Shown here piece after piece: positions 33,611 through 43,200 of a DNA stretch of 64,000 bases. Location: positions 4,094,001-4,158,000 of the forward strand of contig NZ_OY762929.1 of assembly GCF_963666675.1 (NCBI RefSeq), read 5' to 3'. The notes under the pieces were generated by a model, which was given only the letters and a program-made list of their open reading frames with translations, had not been told where the DNA came from and made no database searches. Both the position numbers and the translations under genes were made by a program. Source of the stretch: an uncultured Desulfobacter sp. Lineage in GTDB: Bacteria; Desulfobacterota; Desulfobacteria; Desulfobacterales; Desulfobacteraceae. Each line of letters starts with the position of its first letter. The stretch's first letter is position 1.

Positions 33611-34063
33611 ATGAAACGCATCAAAGGCGATCTAATTCACCTGGCCAAAGAAGGACAATTTGATCTCATTGTCCACGGCTGTAACTGTTTTTGCACCATG
33701 GGCGCCGGAATTGCCAAACAGATCCGTTCCCAGTTCCCCCAAGCCTGGGAAGCCGACCGTGCAACCGTATCCGGAGACAGATCCAAACTTGGCAGTTATT
33801 CAAAGGCATGCATCAACACCCCATCCGGCAGATTGTATGTGGTCAATGCCTACACCCAGTACCACTATTCAGGGGACGGGGTACTGGTAGATTACGATGC
33901 CGTGGCAAAGGTTTTTACCGCACTGGAAAAACAGTTCAGCGGCAAACGCATTGGCTATCCCAAAATAGGGGCAGGCCTTGCCGGCGGAGACTGGAACATC
34001 ATCAGTAAAATAATAGACGGCGTCCTGGATGGCGAGACCCACACCCTGGTTGAACTTCCATGA
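33611..34063 (+). CDS. Macrodomain (ADP-ribose-binding) protein
   Basis: 150 aa, a single macrodomain. GDLIHLAKEGQFDLIVHGCN, then FCTMGAGIA (the ribose/diphosphate loop) and YPKIGAGLAGGDW are diagnostic. This subgroup includes Appr-1''-p processing and ADP-ribosyl-ester hydrolases, often encoded by phages and in stress islands. The cytoplasmic substrate is unknown. No DarT-like toxin or sirtuin is adjacent, so it is not an evident toxin-antitoxin pair. The ATG follows GAGGAACG by 11 nt. Confidence 0.9.
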   Translation: MKRIKGDLIHLAKEGQFDLIVHGCNCFCTMGAGIAKQIRSQFPQAWEADRATVSGDRSKLGSYSKACINTPSGRLYVVNAYTQYHYSGDGVLVDYDAVAKVFTALEKQFSGKRIGYPKIGAGLAGGDWNIISKIIDGVLDGETHTLVELP

Positions 34064-34096
34064 AAAGTTAAATTATGAAGCAAAAGTTTATCAAAT

Positions 34097-34121
34097 GCAA
34101 AGCGCAGATGTTTGACTTTGC
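34097..34121. terminator. Small hairpin between convergent macrodomain and Skp-like genes
   Basis: GCAAAG (34097-34102) / CTTTGC (34116-34121), 13-nt loop, in the 64-bp gap between convergent genes. On the minus strand it is followed by an AT-rich stretch. It is a weak candidate for a terminator of the long minus-strand operon. Confidence 0.3.
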
Positions 34122-34127
34122 GTCCAA

Positions 34128-34667
34128 TCACAATTTATTAAGACTCTTGAGAACATCATCCGTAATATCAAGATCCGGGTCAAGATATCCAACCACTTTC
34201 GGGTCTTTAAGAATGATGCCAAATCCTTTTTTCTTGGCAATGTTTTTTAAAATACTGTCAGCCTTTTTCAGGATTTCAGCCACAAGATCCCGGTTCTGCT
34301 TTTCAATTTCTTCCTTGGCATCGGCCTGCATCCGCTTGTACTCTTTTACCAAGACATTCAGATCATCAACTTTGTCTTTTTTATCTTCAAGTTTAAGATC
34401 ATCAACACCCGCTTCAAGTTCAAGCTTAATCGCATTGATCTCTTTAACTTTTTCTCTGATGTCCAATTCTTTATTCTGCCGAAGCTCGTTAAGCCGCTCA
34501 GTTGCCTTTTGCCCCATGTTGGACTCCTTTACCAAGCGGTTTAGATTAACGTATCCCACTTTTGTACCGGAAAAAGAGAGCGCAACGGCCTGGGACGAAA
34601 AGGCCATCACCAAAAAAAGCGCCAGAAGGCTAAGTTTTTTCAAGGGTTGTTTTTTTAACATCATCAT
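34128..34667 (-). CDS. Skp/OmpH-family periplasmic chaperone
   Basis: 179 aa. A signal peptide (hydrophobic core ~13-27, cleavage near AVALSF) is followed by the OmpH pattern: TKVGYVNLNRLVKES, a long charged coiled coil (~55-140) and a C-terminal strand GFGIILKDPKVVGYLDPDLD with ITDDVL after it. Skp trimers carry unfolded outer-membrane proteins across the periplasm. The usual neighbours bamA, lpxD and fabZ are absent. Instead this is the last gene of the two-partner-secretion cluster, 90 nt after the coiled-coil lipoprotein, which suggests a dedicated chaperone. Three ATG codons in a row make the exact start uncertain. Confidence 0.86.
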   Translation of the reverse strand: MMMLKKQPLKKLSLLALFLVMAFSSQAVALSFSGTKVGYVNLNRLVKESNMGQKATERLNELRQNKELDIREKVKEINAIKLELEAGVDDLKLEDKKDKVDDLNVLVKEYKRMQADAKEEIEKQNRDLVAEILKKADSILKNIAKKKGFGIILKDPKVVGYLDPDLDITDDVLKSLNKL

Positions 34668-34757
34668 CTGTCCTTTCTTTCTTAATTCGTCACGAACGCC
34701 TTAAAAGTGCCCATGAATTGTTCGGAACAACAGTCGCCATATGCTTGACGCCTCATC

Positions 34758-35450
34758 TCATTGCTCTATAATCTTTTCTTTATCAATGCGTTTAAGATAA
34801 TCTTGAATTATATGTTCAAGCTCAACCATTTCAATTTTGGTAAATGGCTCTGATCCATTGGTCTTTTCCCGGTATTTATTTGTCAGTTCTTCGGCAATTA
34901 CACATAATTTTTCGTTGTGCTTCAGACTGCGGGTCAGCCTGCTTTCAGTCTGGCTTAATTCTGATGACAGTTCTGCCTTCTGGGATTCAAGCTGAACAAT
35001 CTGACCTGACAGACCGCGATTTTTTTCAGCAAGCTCCTTATATTTAGCAATTATTTCTTTCCTGCTATCGGCAAGTTGTTTGTAAGCTTCTTTAAGTTTG
35101 TCTACTCTTTGTTCACAAATGGACTTGTGCTGTACCAACCGCTGCTCAAGACCCTTGACCTGTCCGACAAGAGCTGTTTTTTCGTTTTCAAGATTTTTGG
35201 CGACTCTCTGTAGTTTTGCTTTCTGGGCCTCAACAACCATCTTTGACCGCATACAGGTGGCAACTTTGGCTTTCTCCTGATTATATTTCTTTATGGCAGC
35301 ACGGGTTTTTCTTTGGGATAAATCCAAATCGGTTTCAAGAGTGCCAATCTGCTCCTCTAAGCCTTGTTTGACGTTCCATAAATATCCGCAACCTGCTATG
35401 CCGGCCATGATCAAAAGGATTGCAATACTTCTGAAGAATATTTTTTTCAT
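34758..35450 (-). CDS. Coiled-coil lipoprotein
   Basis: 230 aa. Lipoprotein signal (IAILLIMAGIAGC, lipobox Cys ~21) followed by an almost continuous coiled coil (~30-200) rich in Lys, Glu, Gln and Leu, with several isolated Cys. No known domain. The form suggests a periplasmic spacer or scaffold anchored to a membrane. It lies 12 nt after the porin gene, with GGGGGG 7 nt before the ATG, and upstream of skp in the two-partner-secretion cluster. The partner porin also carries an N-terminal coiled coil, so the two could bundle. Confidence 0.7.
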   Translation of the reverse strand: MKKIFFRSIAILLIMAGIAGCGYLWNVKQGLEEQIGTLETDLDLSQRKTRAAIKKYNQEKAKVATCMRSKMVVEAQKAKLQRVAKNLENEKTALVGQVKGLEQRLVQHKSICEQRVDKLKEAYKQLADSRKEIIAKYKELAEKNRGLSGQIVQLESQKAELSSELSQTESRLTRSLKHNEKLCVIAEELTNKYREKTNGSEPFTKIEMVELEHIIQDYLKRIDKEKIIEQ

Positions 35451-35462
35451 CAGTTTACCCCC

Positions 35463-37250
35463 CTAAAAGGCAGCATTCAGATCAATTTGAAGCGTATCAA
35501 CGGAAAAGTCACTGTCTTGATCATCACTGTTCTCCATATTGGTAATCTCATCTGATGTCATCCAGCGGGCTTTAAGCCACAGATTGTGATAAAGCCCAAG
35601 TTCTAGGCCGAGTATCCACCCCTGGGCATTGGTGCCGCCTTGATGAAAATCCGAATCCGTAAATGCATCCAGGACTGCATCGCTTTCAAGATAGCGATAC
35701 GCCAAAGAGACATTCCACTCCCATCTTTCCCTGGGCTTGAGATACCCTACTTTTACACCGACCTGATAACCGGTATCTCCGGAATCTTCCTCAACTTGTT
35801 CTTTTGTGTAAAGCCCCCCAAGCTTGTCAGCCATCTCCTGGGCGTCATAGGCCAGGTTTTTCACCCAGTCTGCATACAATTGAACCTGAATAGGAAAATA
35901 AAGGCTGTTCACCAGACGGGCTGACAGACTAAGCAATCTAAACTCGGCCAAAAGACCTAGATCTTCCTGCCGTTCTTCGCCGGTACCAAGGGTGGTTTGA
36001 TCCATTGTAAAGGTACTGTTGCCCCCTTGCATGTATTTGGGAGACATGGACTCAACCAGACGCCTGGTGGCCGTGGTTTGATACCCTGTAACCGCCTGGC
36101 CGGAAACATTATTATAATCATAATATGCGGCAGCCAGTTTATATTTCCATCCATACCAGGGACGATGGCTGAACCCAATCTGTCCACCCAGCATAAACTT
36201 GTCATCCTGGCTCCACTCTGATTCTTCAAGGGGGAAATACCCCATGGTTACAAACGCTTGAAACGGATTGCGTTCAAGGGTATCCGTCACAAAATTCAGC
36301 GCAACGCCTTCAAAACCCAGATCACTGTCCCAGATTAAATTAGAGGACAACCAGGGATTTTCCATGATACCGCCGGTCAAAGAGATCTGGGGCAATTTAC
36401 CCCCCCATATCTCTTCTCTGGGCTTATATTTCCAGTTCACATACGCCCGGTCTAAAACAATATCCGACCTGCTGTTACTTTCATGCCCCAGGGTATGGTT
36501 CGTGGATACCGGATTTCCAACGCTTCCTGTGGCCACACGCATGCCGGCCTCCACCTTTCCCACATTTTTCTCTGTCTGATCAATAAGCTTGGCTTTAACC
36601 CCGAATCTCAGGCGGACACGCTGGCGATGCTGATCATTGGTGGTATTAATATTATTGTTTGTACCAGGGTCGTTAACATCCATAATATCCTTTGCATTAT
36701 CCGGGTCATACATCACAGACTCATGACGCACTCTGATATCGCCGCCAAATTTAATTCTCTGGGCCCATGAAGATTTTTGCAGGGCAGGCATCTGTTCTTC
36801 GGTTACAATCTCCTCAAGCCGGGCCACCTCACGCTCCAGAAGAATATTTTTTTTGATTAAATCCTGGGACCGGTATTCATAATTTTCCTTGAGATTATTC
36901 AAATCATTGGTAACCTTTTGCGTGGCATCCTTGGACAACTGCTGTAAATACGCCTCCTGATCATCCGGAGAAGAAATCGTAATGGTCTGACCCGTTGACC
37001 TGGCTTTCTTCCGATGCCTATCAAGAAAACTTAACGCTTCTTTATCATTGATGACTCCTTTTTCCTTTAACAACTGGATCAGGGCCTCGGTGGTATCAAA
37101 ACTGCCATTGGGAATAGTCTCTTCTTTGGCCATGGCAGGCAAAACACAGAAAGCCCATAGAAATCCAACTAAAAGACAGCAGATCGCAGCAGCCGGCACG
37201 ATTCGAAACGATTCTTTTTTGTTTTTGTTATGTTGCGTCATTTTTTTCAT
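35463..37250 (-). CDS. Outer-membrane porin with N-terminal coiled coil (Porin_5-like)
   Basis: 595 aa. A signal peptide (~17-41, cleavage near AMAKEE), a helical/coiled-coil region (~50-165; ALIQLLKEKGVINDKEAL then LERE-type heptads) and a beta-barrel from ~170 (IKFGGDIRVRHESVMYDPD, many alternating aromatic strands) ending in the outer-membrane C-terminal Phe (LNAAF). This matches 'putative porin' proteins of Desulfobacterota and Bacteroidota. It follows the TonB-like gene by 2 nt, so it may be a channel served by, or part of, the same envelope machine. Confidence 0.82.
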   Translation of the reverse strand: MKKMTQHNKNKKESFRIVPAAAICCLLVGFLWAFCVLPAMAKEETIPNGSFDTTEALIQLLKEKGVINDKEALSFLDRHRKKARSTGQTITISSPDDQEAYLQQLSKDATQKVTNDLNNLKENYEYRSQDLIKKNILLEREVARLEEIVTEEQMPALQKSSWAQRIKFGGDIRVRHESVMYDPDNAKDIMDVNDPGTNNNINTTNDQHRQRVRLRFGVKAKLIDQTEKNVGKVEAGMRVATGSVGNPVSTNHTLGHESNSRSDIVLDRAYVNWKYKPREEIWGGKLPQISLTGGIMENPWLSSNLIWDSDLGFEGVALNFVTDTLERNPFQAFVTMGYFPLEESEWSQDDKFMLGGQIGFSHRPWYGWKYKLAAAYYDYNNVSGQAVTGYQTTATRRLVESMSPKYMQGGNSTFTMDQTTLGTGEERQEDLGLLAEFRLLSLSARLVNSLYFPIQVQLYADWVKNLAYDAQEMADKLGGLYTKEQVEEDSGDTGYQVGVKVGYLKPRERWEWNVSLAYRYLESDAVLDAFTDSDFHQGGTNAQGWILGLELGLYHNLWLKARWMTSDEITNMENSDDQDSDFSVDTLQIDLNAAF

Positions 37251-37252
37251 GT

Positions 37253-37948
37253 TCAGCTCTTAAAGGTTACCTTTATTTTCATTGCCCTAGGCATCTTTTC
37301 CGGTGGTGTCTCACTGACTTTAAATCCGGTAATTGCCTGTTCTACCATGTTATCCACTTTACCGTTCCCCGATGACTGAAACACCGACAAAGAAACAATG
37401 TTTCCGATGTCATCCAGCCGTATTCTCAACATCATTCGATGCCTGCCCGGTGGAATTTCATCATTTTCTTCCAAAATTTTATTGACCTTTTGCCGGATCT
37501 CGTCCTGGAGGATTTGGGTATACCAGGAATACTGGCGAAGCAGACTGCCCCCCCCGCCGATTTTTCCGCCGTCAATCAGGGAGCGCCCCCCTTTTTTTGC
37601 CTTAAGACCAAAGCCGTCTCCCCCGCCTGAACCGTCGGCATCAAGCCCGAGATCATCTCCGACAGGGGCATCGTCCTCCCCAAGATCCTTCATGTCATCC
37701 GGCGGCTGCTCAGCAGGCTCAGGCTCAATCACCTCTTCCTGTTTTTTTATTTCAGGCTCGGGCAGCTTCTCTTTTGGTTTTGGCGGCGGCGGTTTTACCA
37801 GGGTAATTTTTTGAATCTGCCGTTTCTTTTTTCCCTGGTCCTCTTTGAGCAGCATGTTAAAGACAAAAACCGCCAGGATGACCATACAGATTACCACCAC
37901 AGCGGCAACGGCTGCCGCCATTACTCTATTTTTCGTTGTGCGGTTCAT
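37253..37948 (-). CDS. TonB-family energy transducer
   Basis: 231 aa. One N-terminal helix (~10-33), a Pro/Lys/Glu-rich periplasmic spacer (LVKPPPPKPKEKLPEPEIKK then EPEPAEQPP), a Gly-rich linker (~100-135) and a C-terminal TonB-like domain (YTQILQDEIRQKVNKIL; MLRIRLDDIGNIVSLSVFQS; M-V-E-Q-A-I). It links the ExbB/ExbD proton channel to an outer-membrane or periplasmic partner. It begins 3 nt after exbD and ends 2 nt before the porin gene. The partner is not a classic TonB-dependent receptor, as none is encoded nearby. Confidence 0.86.
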   Translation of the reverse strand: MNRTTKNRVMAAAVAAVVVICMVILAVFVFNMLLKEDQGKKKRQIQKITLVKPPPPKPKEKLPEPEIKKQEEVIEPEPAEQPPDDMKDLGEDDAPVGDDLGLDADGSGGGDGFGLKAKKGGRSLIDGGKIGGGGSLLRQYSWYTQILQDEIRQKVNKILEENDEIPPGRHRMMLRIRLDDIGNIVSLSVFQSSGNGKVDNMVEQAITGFKVSETPPEKMPRAMKIKVTFKS

Positions 37949-37951
37949 CCG

Positions 37952-38359
37952 TCATTTTACCAGTCGCTGGGTCACAAGCCCCAATTGTGTAATCTCAAGC
38001 CTGTTGCACAGATCCAGTACATCCATAACATTCTGGTAAAAAATCTTGGCATCCCCTTTAATCACCACCGGGAAATTGGGGTCCACAGCCTTGAGCGCCC
38101 GCAGATTGGTTTCAAGTTCCGCCATGGTTACAGGAAAGGCATCCAGATACATCTGCCCTCGATTATCAATGGTAATGGCTTTGGTTTTGGGTTTTGTCAG
38201 GCTGGGAACATCGCTTGCCTTGGGCAGATTGACCTTAATGCCCTGCACCGATGCCGTCACCGCGATAATGAACACCACCAATAAAGTCCAGGCCACATCC
38301 AGCAAGGGACTTACGTCAATATTGTCAAACTGCTGCTGGGTATACAGGTTGCGTCTCAT
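37952..38359 (-). CDS. exbD: ExbD/TolR-family protein
   Basis: 135 aa. A short cytoplasmic N-terminus with N-I-D-V-S-P-L-L-D-V, in which the Asp in the single helix (~20-42) carries protons. A periplasmic ExbD domain follows (ITIDNRGQMYLDAFPV; VVIKGDAKIFYQNVMDVLDL). The start overlaps the ExbB-fusion stop by 4 nt, with GGAGG inside the upstream gene. Forms the stator/channel with ExbB. Confidence 0.93.
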   Translation of the reverse strand: MRRNLYTQQQFDNIDVSPLLDVAWTLLVVFIIAVTASVQGIKVNLPKASDVPSLTKPKTKAITIDNRGQMYLDAFPVTMAELETNLRALKAVDPNFPVVIKGDAKIFYQNVMDVLDLCNRLEITQLGLVTQRLVK

Positions 38360-40185
38360 TTTTCCTCCCCGTAAGCCGCATCAACTTTCAGGCCGAATTG
38401 ATCTACGAACAGCCCGCTTTGGGCGGTTATGGTGCGAATCCGGCCTGTCAGAAAGTTGTAACCAAATAACGCCGGAATTGCGACAAGGAGCCCAAATACC
38501 GTTGTGGCAAGCGCGGATGCGACACCAGGTGCAATGGCCATAATATTGGCTTCTCCGGCTTCTGCCATGGCGGCAAAGGTGTTCATAACCCCCCAGACCG
38601 TTCCCAAAAGCCCTAGAAAAGGACCGCCGGAGATACACAGAATCAGAACAATCATCCAGGCATTGAGCCGGCTCAACTCGTCATTGAGCCCCCGCTCAAG
38701 AACGGTTTTGACACTTTCCACGGCCTTGGCGGAAAGGGACGGTTTTGGCGGAGGTACATTATTTCCATCATCTTCATACAGGGTTTCTTGTGTACTCTTT
38801 TTGATCCCTGCCAGTTCCTTAAGGCTGATGCACCCGGCGTTATATATGTTGTAGAGCCCGGACCCTACAAACAGGTCTGATTGGTCTTCCAGGGCCATGG
38901 GCGCTTCCAGGGCATCATATTTTTCCATAAACGCCTTATTTCCCTTGGATGTATTCCACAAAAAGAACCCTTTCATAATCATGACCACCCAGGATGCGGC
39001 TCCCATGGCGATAAGAATACCGATGACCACCAGACCGTCCAGGGTGATATTCTGAAAAATGGTGGCCAGGTAGAAAACCGGCATACCGGACGCCGCTTCA
39101 TTTAATTCTTCAAGGGCAACAACGGCAAAGTTTCCGGCCGGTCCCTGGGAGATAAACCCGGCCTTGATCCAGTCTGCAGTACGGGGGGCGCCGGTTATTC
39201 TCAACTCATCCATATCCCCCATGAAAGAACGATTACCCTGGATATCCGAGCCAAAGCTGAGCGGACCACTGAAATGGGAAGGGGCAATTCCGGTCTTCAA
39301 AGGCTGCCCTGATTCTCCGTCCACATAGAGATCCATCTGTCCGGTTGCCGAAAGAACAAGGCCAACATGATGCCATTCGCCCACGGATACCGCCATGGCC
39401 GGCTCGGTCTGATAAACACTACCTTCGGCCGTGATACCGGCAAATAAACCGTCCGGTCCTAGCCCCAGTGCAATTTCCGAATCTTCGCCCCCCCTGGAAA
39501 ACAGGACCGCATCTTCCTGGATCTCATTTATTTTAATCCAGAAAGAGACCGTAAGACCGGTCGAAAAATTAAACGCAGGATTGTCGGCAAGTCGCAACAC
39601 ACTGCCGGCGCCGCTGAATGTGGCCCCGTTTCCGATCACGCCGGCAAGGCCCAAGCCGCCTGTATATTCAGCTGGCTCTATCCCGTAACTGGTTGAATCC
39701 TTGGGAAGGCCTTCAAGCCCGTTAAAATGATAGACCCCCTGGTAGAGGGTATCAAAGGTGTTGGCCGGATCATCTGCCGCAGCAGCCTCTATATTGCCAT
39801 AATAGAGCCAGATGGCCCCGGGAACAGTTCCTGCAGAAACCGCAGGGACTTTAACCCAGACCAGGGCAATCTCATCAAAGGCATCAAACATTTCAATATG
39901 ATGCTTGAGCAATGTTTTGTCATCGGCGTCCACAAACCTTAAATCTTCACCGTTCTCCTTAACCTTTGTAAAATCAAAATTCCCGGAATGCAGGCGAATC
40001 AAAACAGGAAAATCCGCCAGGTTCTGTTTGATACCGCCGGCCTGGGACGCCGTATCAATTGAAATTTTTTTGCGCAGCGTCCACTGTTCATTCCACCAGG
40101 CATGCGCGCTGACCAAGGTCATGGACCATGACAGCACCAACATCAAAACCGATATTCTCACAGTTTTCCCACAAACACCGTTCAC
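38356..40185 (-). CDS. ExbB/TolQ proton-channel protein fused to periplasmic DUF2341 and LamG-like domains
   Basis: 609 aa, against ~230-240 for ordinary ExbB. It starts at GTG with GGAGGG 9 nt upstream. Signal sequence (~10-29); DUF2341 region (~45-145: W-W-N-E-Q-W-T-L-R-K-K-I, FPVLIRL, LWVKVP-like, WLYYGN); LamG/concanavalin-like lectin domain (~165-345: F-N-F-S-T-G-L-T-V-S-F-W-I-K, GEWHHVGLVLSATGQMDLYV); a helix (~385-405); then the MotA/TolQ/ExbB domain (~500-600: GPFLGLLGTVWGVMNTFAAM, IAPGVASALATTVFGLLVAI). The large N-terminal part should lie outside the cytoplasm and may sense or hold a polymer. It follows the giant exoprotein gene by 71 nt. Confidence 0.9.
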   Translation of the reverse strand: MNGVCGKTVRISVLMLVLSWSMTLVSAHAWWNEQWTLRKKISIDTASQAGGIKQNLADFPVLIRLHSGNFDFTKVKENGEDLRFVDADDKTLLKHHIEMFDAFDEIALVWVKVPAVSAGTVPGAIWLYYGNIEAAAADDPANTFDTLYQGVYHFNGLEGLPKDSTSYGIEPAEYTGGLGLAGVIGNGATFSGAGSVLRLADNPAFNFSTGLTVSFWIKINEIQEDAVLFSRGGEDSEIALGLGPDGLFAGITAEGSVYQTEPAMAVSVGEWHHVGLVLSATGQMDLYVDGESGQPLKTGIAPSHFSGPLSFGSDIQGNRSFMGDMDELRITGAPRTADWIKAGFISQGPAGNFAVVALEELNEAASGMPVFYLATIFQNITLDGLVVIGILIAMGAASWVVMIMKGFFLWNTSKGNKAFMEKYDALEAPMALEDQSDLFVGSGLYNIYNAGCISLKELAGIKKSTQETLYEDDGNNVPPPKPSLSAKAVESVKTVLERGLNDELSRLNAWMIVLILCISGGPFLGLLGTVWGVMNTFAAMAEAGEANIMAIAPGVASALATTVFGLLVAIPALFGYNFLTGRIRTITAQSGLFVDQFGLKVDAAYGEEK

Positions 40186-40256
40186 CGTTTCTTACCCTCC
40201 AGTCGTGATTTTCTCATTTATTATCTGTTATCAATAAGCCTGTTGAAATAAACGCA

Positions 40257-43200
40257 TCAGGCATCTCCCTGATCGTTATCCTCAAACTCAGTCACCTCAA
40301 CGCTGACCCATTTGGGTTCAACGCTGTAGGATTTTTTATCATTGTCTTCATCCTCTTTTTCCCCGGCAAGGGCTGCAGCCTGTTCGTTCATCATGCTGTT
40401 GTCCGCGACACTGCCGGAACCGGACAACCCCGAAACCGAGGCAGATGATTCAGACGCCGGGGTAAATCCTGTGGCAACCCCTGTAACGGAAATATTTTGA
40501 ACATTAAGGACTTCAAGTGCGGCAAGGGTGACATTGTTCCCGGCAATCCCTGCTTCTCCGGCGTCAATAATACCGTCAGGGGCGGTTACATATACATCGC
40601 CAAGTTCATCGGTTGACGTGGCCGTGGCACGGATTCCCGAACCCGTTGCCGGAGGATTATATTGCAACGATCTGGTGCCGTCATAATCAACAACGGTATA
40701 GGTATCAGATGAGGCATAGGCCACGGTTGATCCCATGCCGGCATTAATATTCCCGTGGTCGGACCAGATATCAATATCCCCGGAATTAAAGGTCATGACC
40801 CTGGACTGATTCACGTTAATGTCGCCCGAGGCAAATAGTTTGATATCGCCGCCGCCCCTTGTGAAAATACCGGAGGTTTTACTACTGTCAGAGCCGGATG
40901 AAGAAGTGCTGTATTTTGGAGGCGGGTCAACCGAAGACAGTCCCACATCAATGGCGCCGGTGGCAAACATCAAAATACTGCCGCTTCCGCCGGATGTGTA
41001 GATGGTGGAGTTCACCAGGCTGATGTTGCCGTCTCCTGCGCCGGCAGTGCCCACAATGGGATCAATGTAATTTTCCCGAATCTGTGCCAGAACCTCATCA
41101 GCCAGATCATCATCGCCGTCTGATATGGCGGCAGAATAATCAATGGCCGCCTGCCGCAAGGCATCAAAGAATGTATCCATGGCAGATTTGGTTAAAAGAG
41201 AATTGACACCGGCAGCAAGCAGCAGTGTATTCTCCCCTTCCGGCAGATAGGAATTCACCGCAGAGCTTGCCCCTATTGGCTCGCCGCTGCCCACCAGTTG
41301 AATACCGGCGGATTGACCCAGGTCAATGCTGTTGCCGGCCTGGATAATGCTCAACCCAGGACCTGCCAGGGTAAGGCTCATAGTTTCTTCTCTGTCGTCA
41401 TCCCTCCCGGGCGCATCGAAATAAATATCCCTTCCTGCAAAAATTGTTGTGACATCACTGGCCCGAAGATTCTGGCCGGTATAGCTCATGTTGCCGATAT
41501 CCCTGCCCGCCGTAATGGTTGCGGACTTTGGGATATACAGTTGAATATTAAGAATATCGTTTCCGGCGGATATTACGGCAGTGGTATAGTCCGCTTCATG
41601 GATAACACTTGAATTTGACTCAATAAGGCTCGAGGAGATCACCCCGTCAATGTTAATACCGTGAAGCCCGTAAATGCTGTCCGCGTCCGCGTCCGACATG
41701 TATATACTATTATAGACGGCTGTCTCACTTTCACCTGTTCCGGTAATATCGTTACCCGCAACCAGTGTCAGGTTCCCGGTGGACGATGGAGCAAGCCAGA
41801 GATTTCCCTGCAGTATAATATCCTGGGCGGCATACATGGAAAGGGTCCCGGGCAGGAGATGTGTATTAAGACGGGTCGATATCATCTGCAGATCCGAATC
41901 AAGATTGCCTCCGATATAAATTGAGCCTTTTACCGAAGTCAGGGTAACGGAGGCATCCTCACTGTATGTCATGTTCCAGACGGACGATTTACTAATAGAA
42001 GGATTTACCAGGGTTGGGTTCACCACCCCGGCCAGGGTGATATTCCCCTGGGCTGTCGCCTCAATCTGTGAATCAAACGCCTCTATGACCTGTCCGTCAT
42101 AGCCGTTCCCGATATTGGAATAACTTTCAAGGGTACAGGCCCCCTCGTAATTGAGATACCGCCCGTTAATATCCCCCCGGGCACTGATTGTTAAATCCCC
42201 TTCACCAAAAGTGCCTGTCTGGGCATAAAAATCGCCGCCGCAACTGATACTTACATCCCCCCCGCCCATGGCGGCGATACCCTGTGTTACACTGACGCTG
42301 CTGTCATAGATCGTACCATAGGCGGCTGCCCATCCATAATATGATGATATGGTAGGCCTTCGCGAACCCGTATCTTCATATTGATAGACTTTGGTGTCCC
42401 AGGCATCGGAATTCAACGCCGACATGACAACATCGCCGCCGGCATCAATGCTGATACTGCCACCGTTGCCATACATGTCATACCACCGGTAAGCTAAGCT
42501 GGCATACCGACCCAGTCCGGCTTCTGCAATTGCTTCAGCCGAAGCCACTTCACCTATGGTACGGATGGTGCCGATATTACCTATCCCGTCATCCTCTAAA
42601 AGCAGATCCTCTGCCACCTTAAGTTCAATATCGCCGGTGGCGGTCTGAATAACCCCTCCTGATATTTGAAGGTTCCCCCCGGTATACCCGGTAATGGTCC
42701 CGGCGTAAGAGCCCACATTATAGGACATGCTAAGTTTGTTCATAACATTGTTCGAACTTGAGGGCATACTGCCGATCACCGTGTCGCCGGCCGAAGCAAA
42801 ATTAATATCCCCCGACTCGGTATAAATATAGCTTCCATTATTGATCGTCAGTGTTGCCGGATTGGCAGCGTTGGTTTCAACCGCGCGGATATCTGCACTG
42901 GACAATGCAGCCCCGGCAGAAAGATTGATGGTGGTACTGTCGGCAATATTGCCGGTTCTGATACTGCTGCTTGATGTTTCAGCATCTTTTACCGAACCTG
43001 TGATAGTTAAATTTCCGGAAGCCTTTAAGGTCAACACTGCCGCCACTTTATTTTCAGTCCCGAACCGCCAGCTTGACAGGTCAAGGGAGGATACGGTCAT
43101 ATCCCCGTCATAGTAGACCTCCACCCCAGGCACAATGGAGATGGTATCCACGCTGCCTGAATTTCCAGACAAAAGGTTTGATGCAATCGCACTCTCATTG

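Noticed and set aside
33611..34063. Macrodomain protein as antitoxin of a DarTG-like pair
   Set aside because: No DarT-like or other ADP-ribosyltransferase gene is adjacent.
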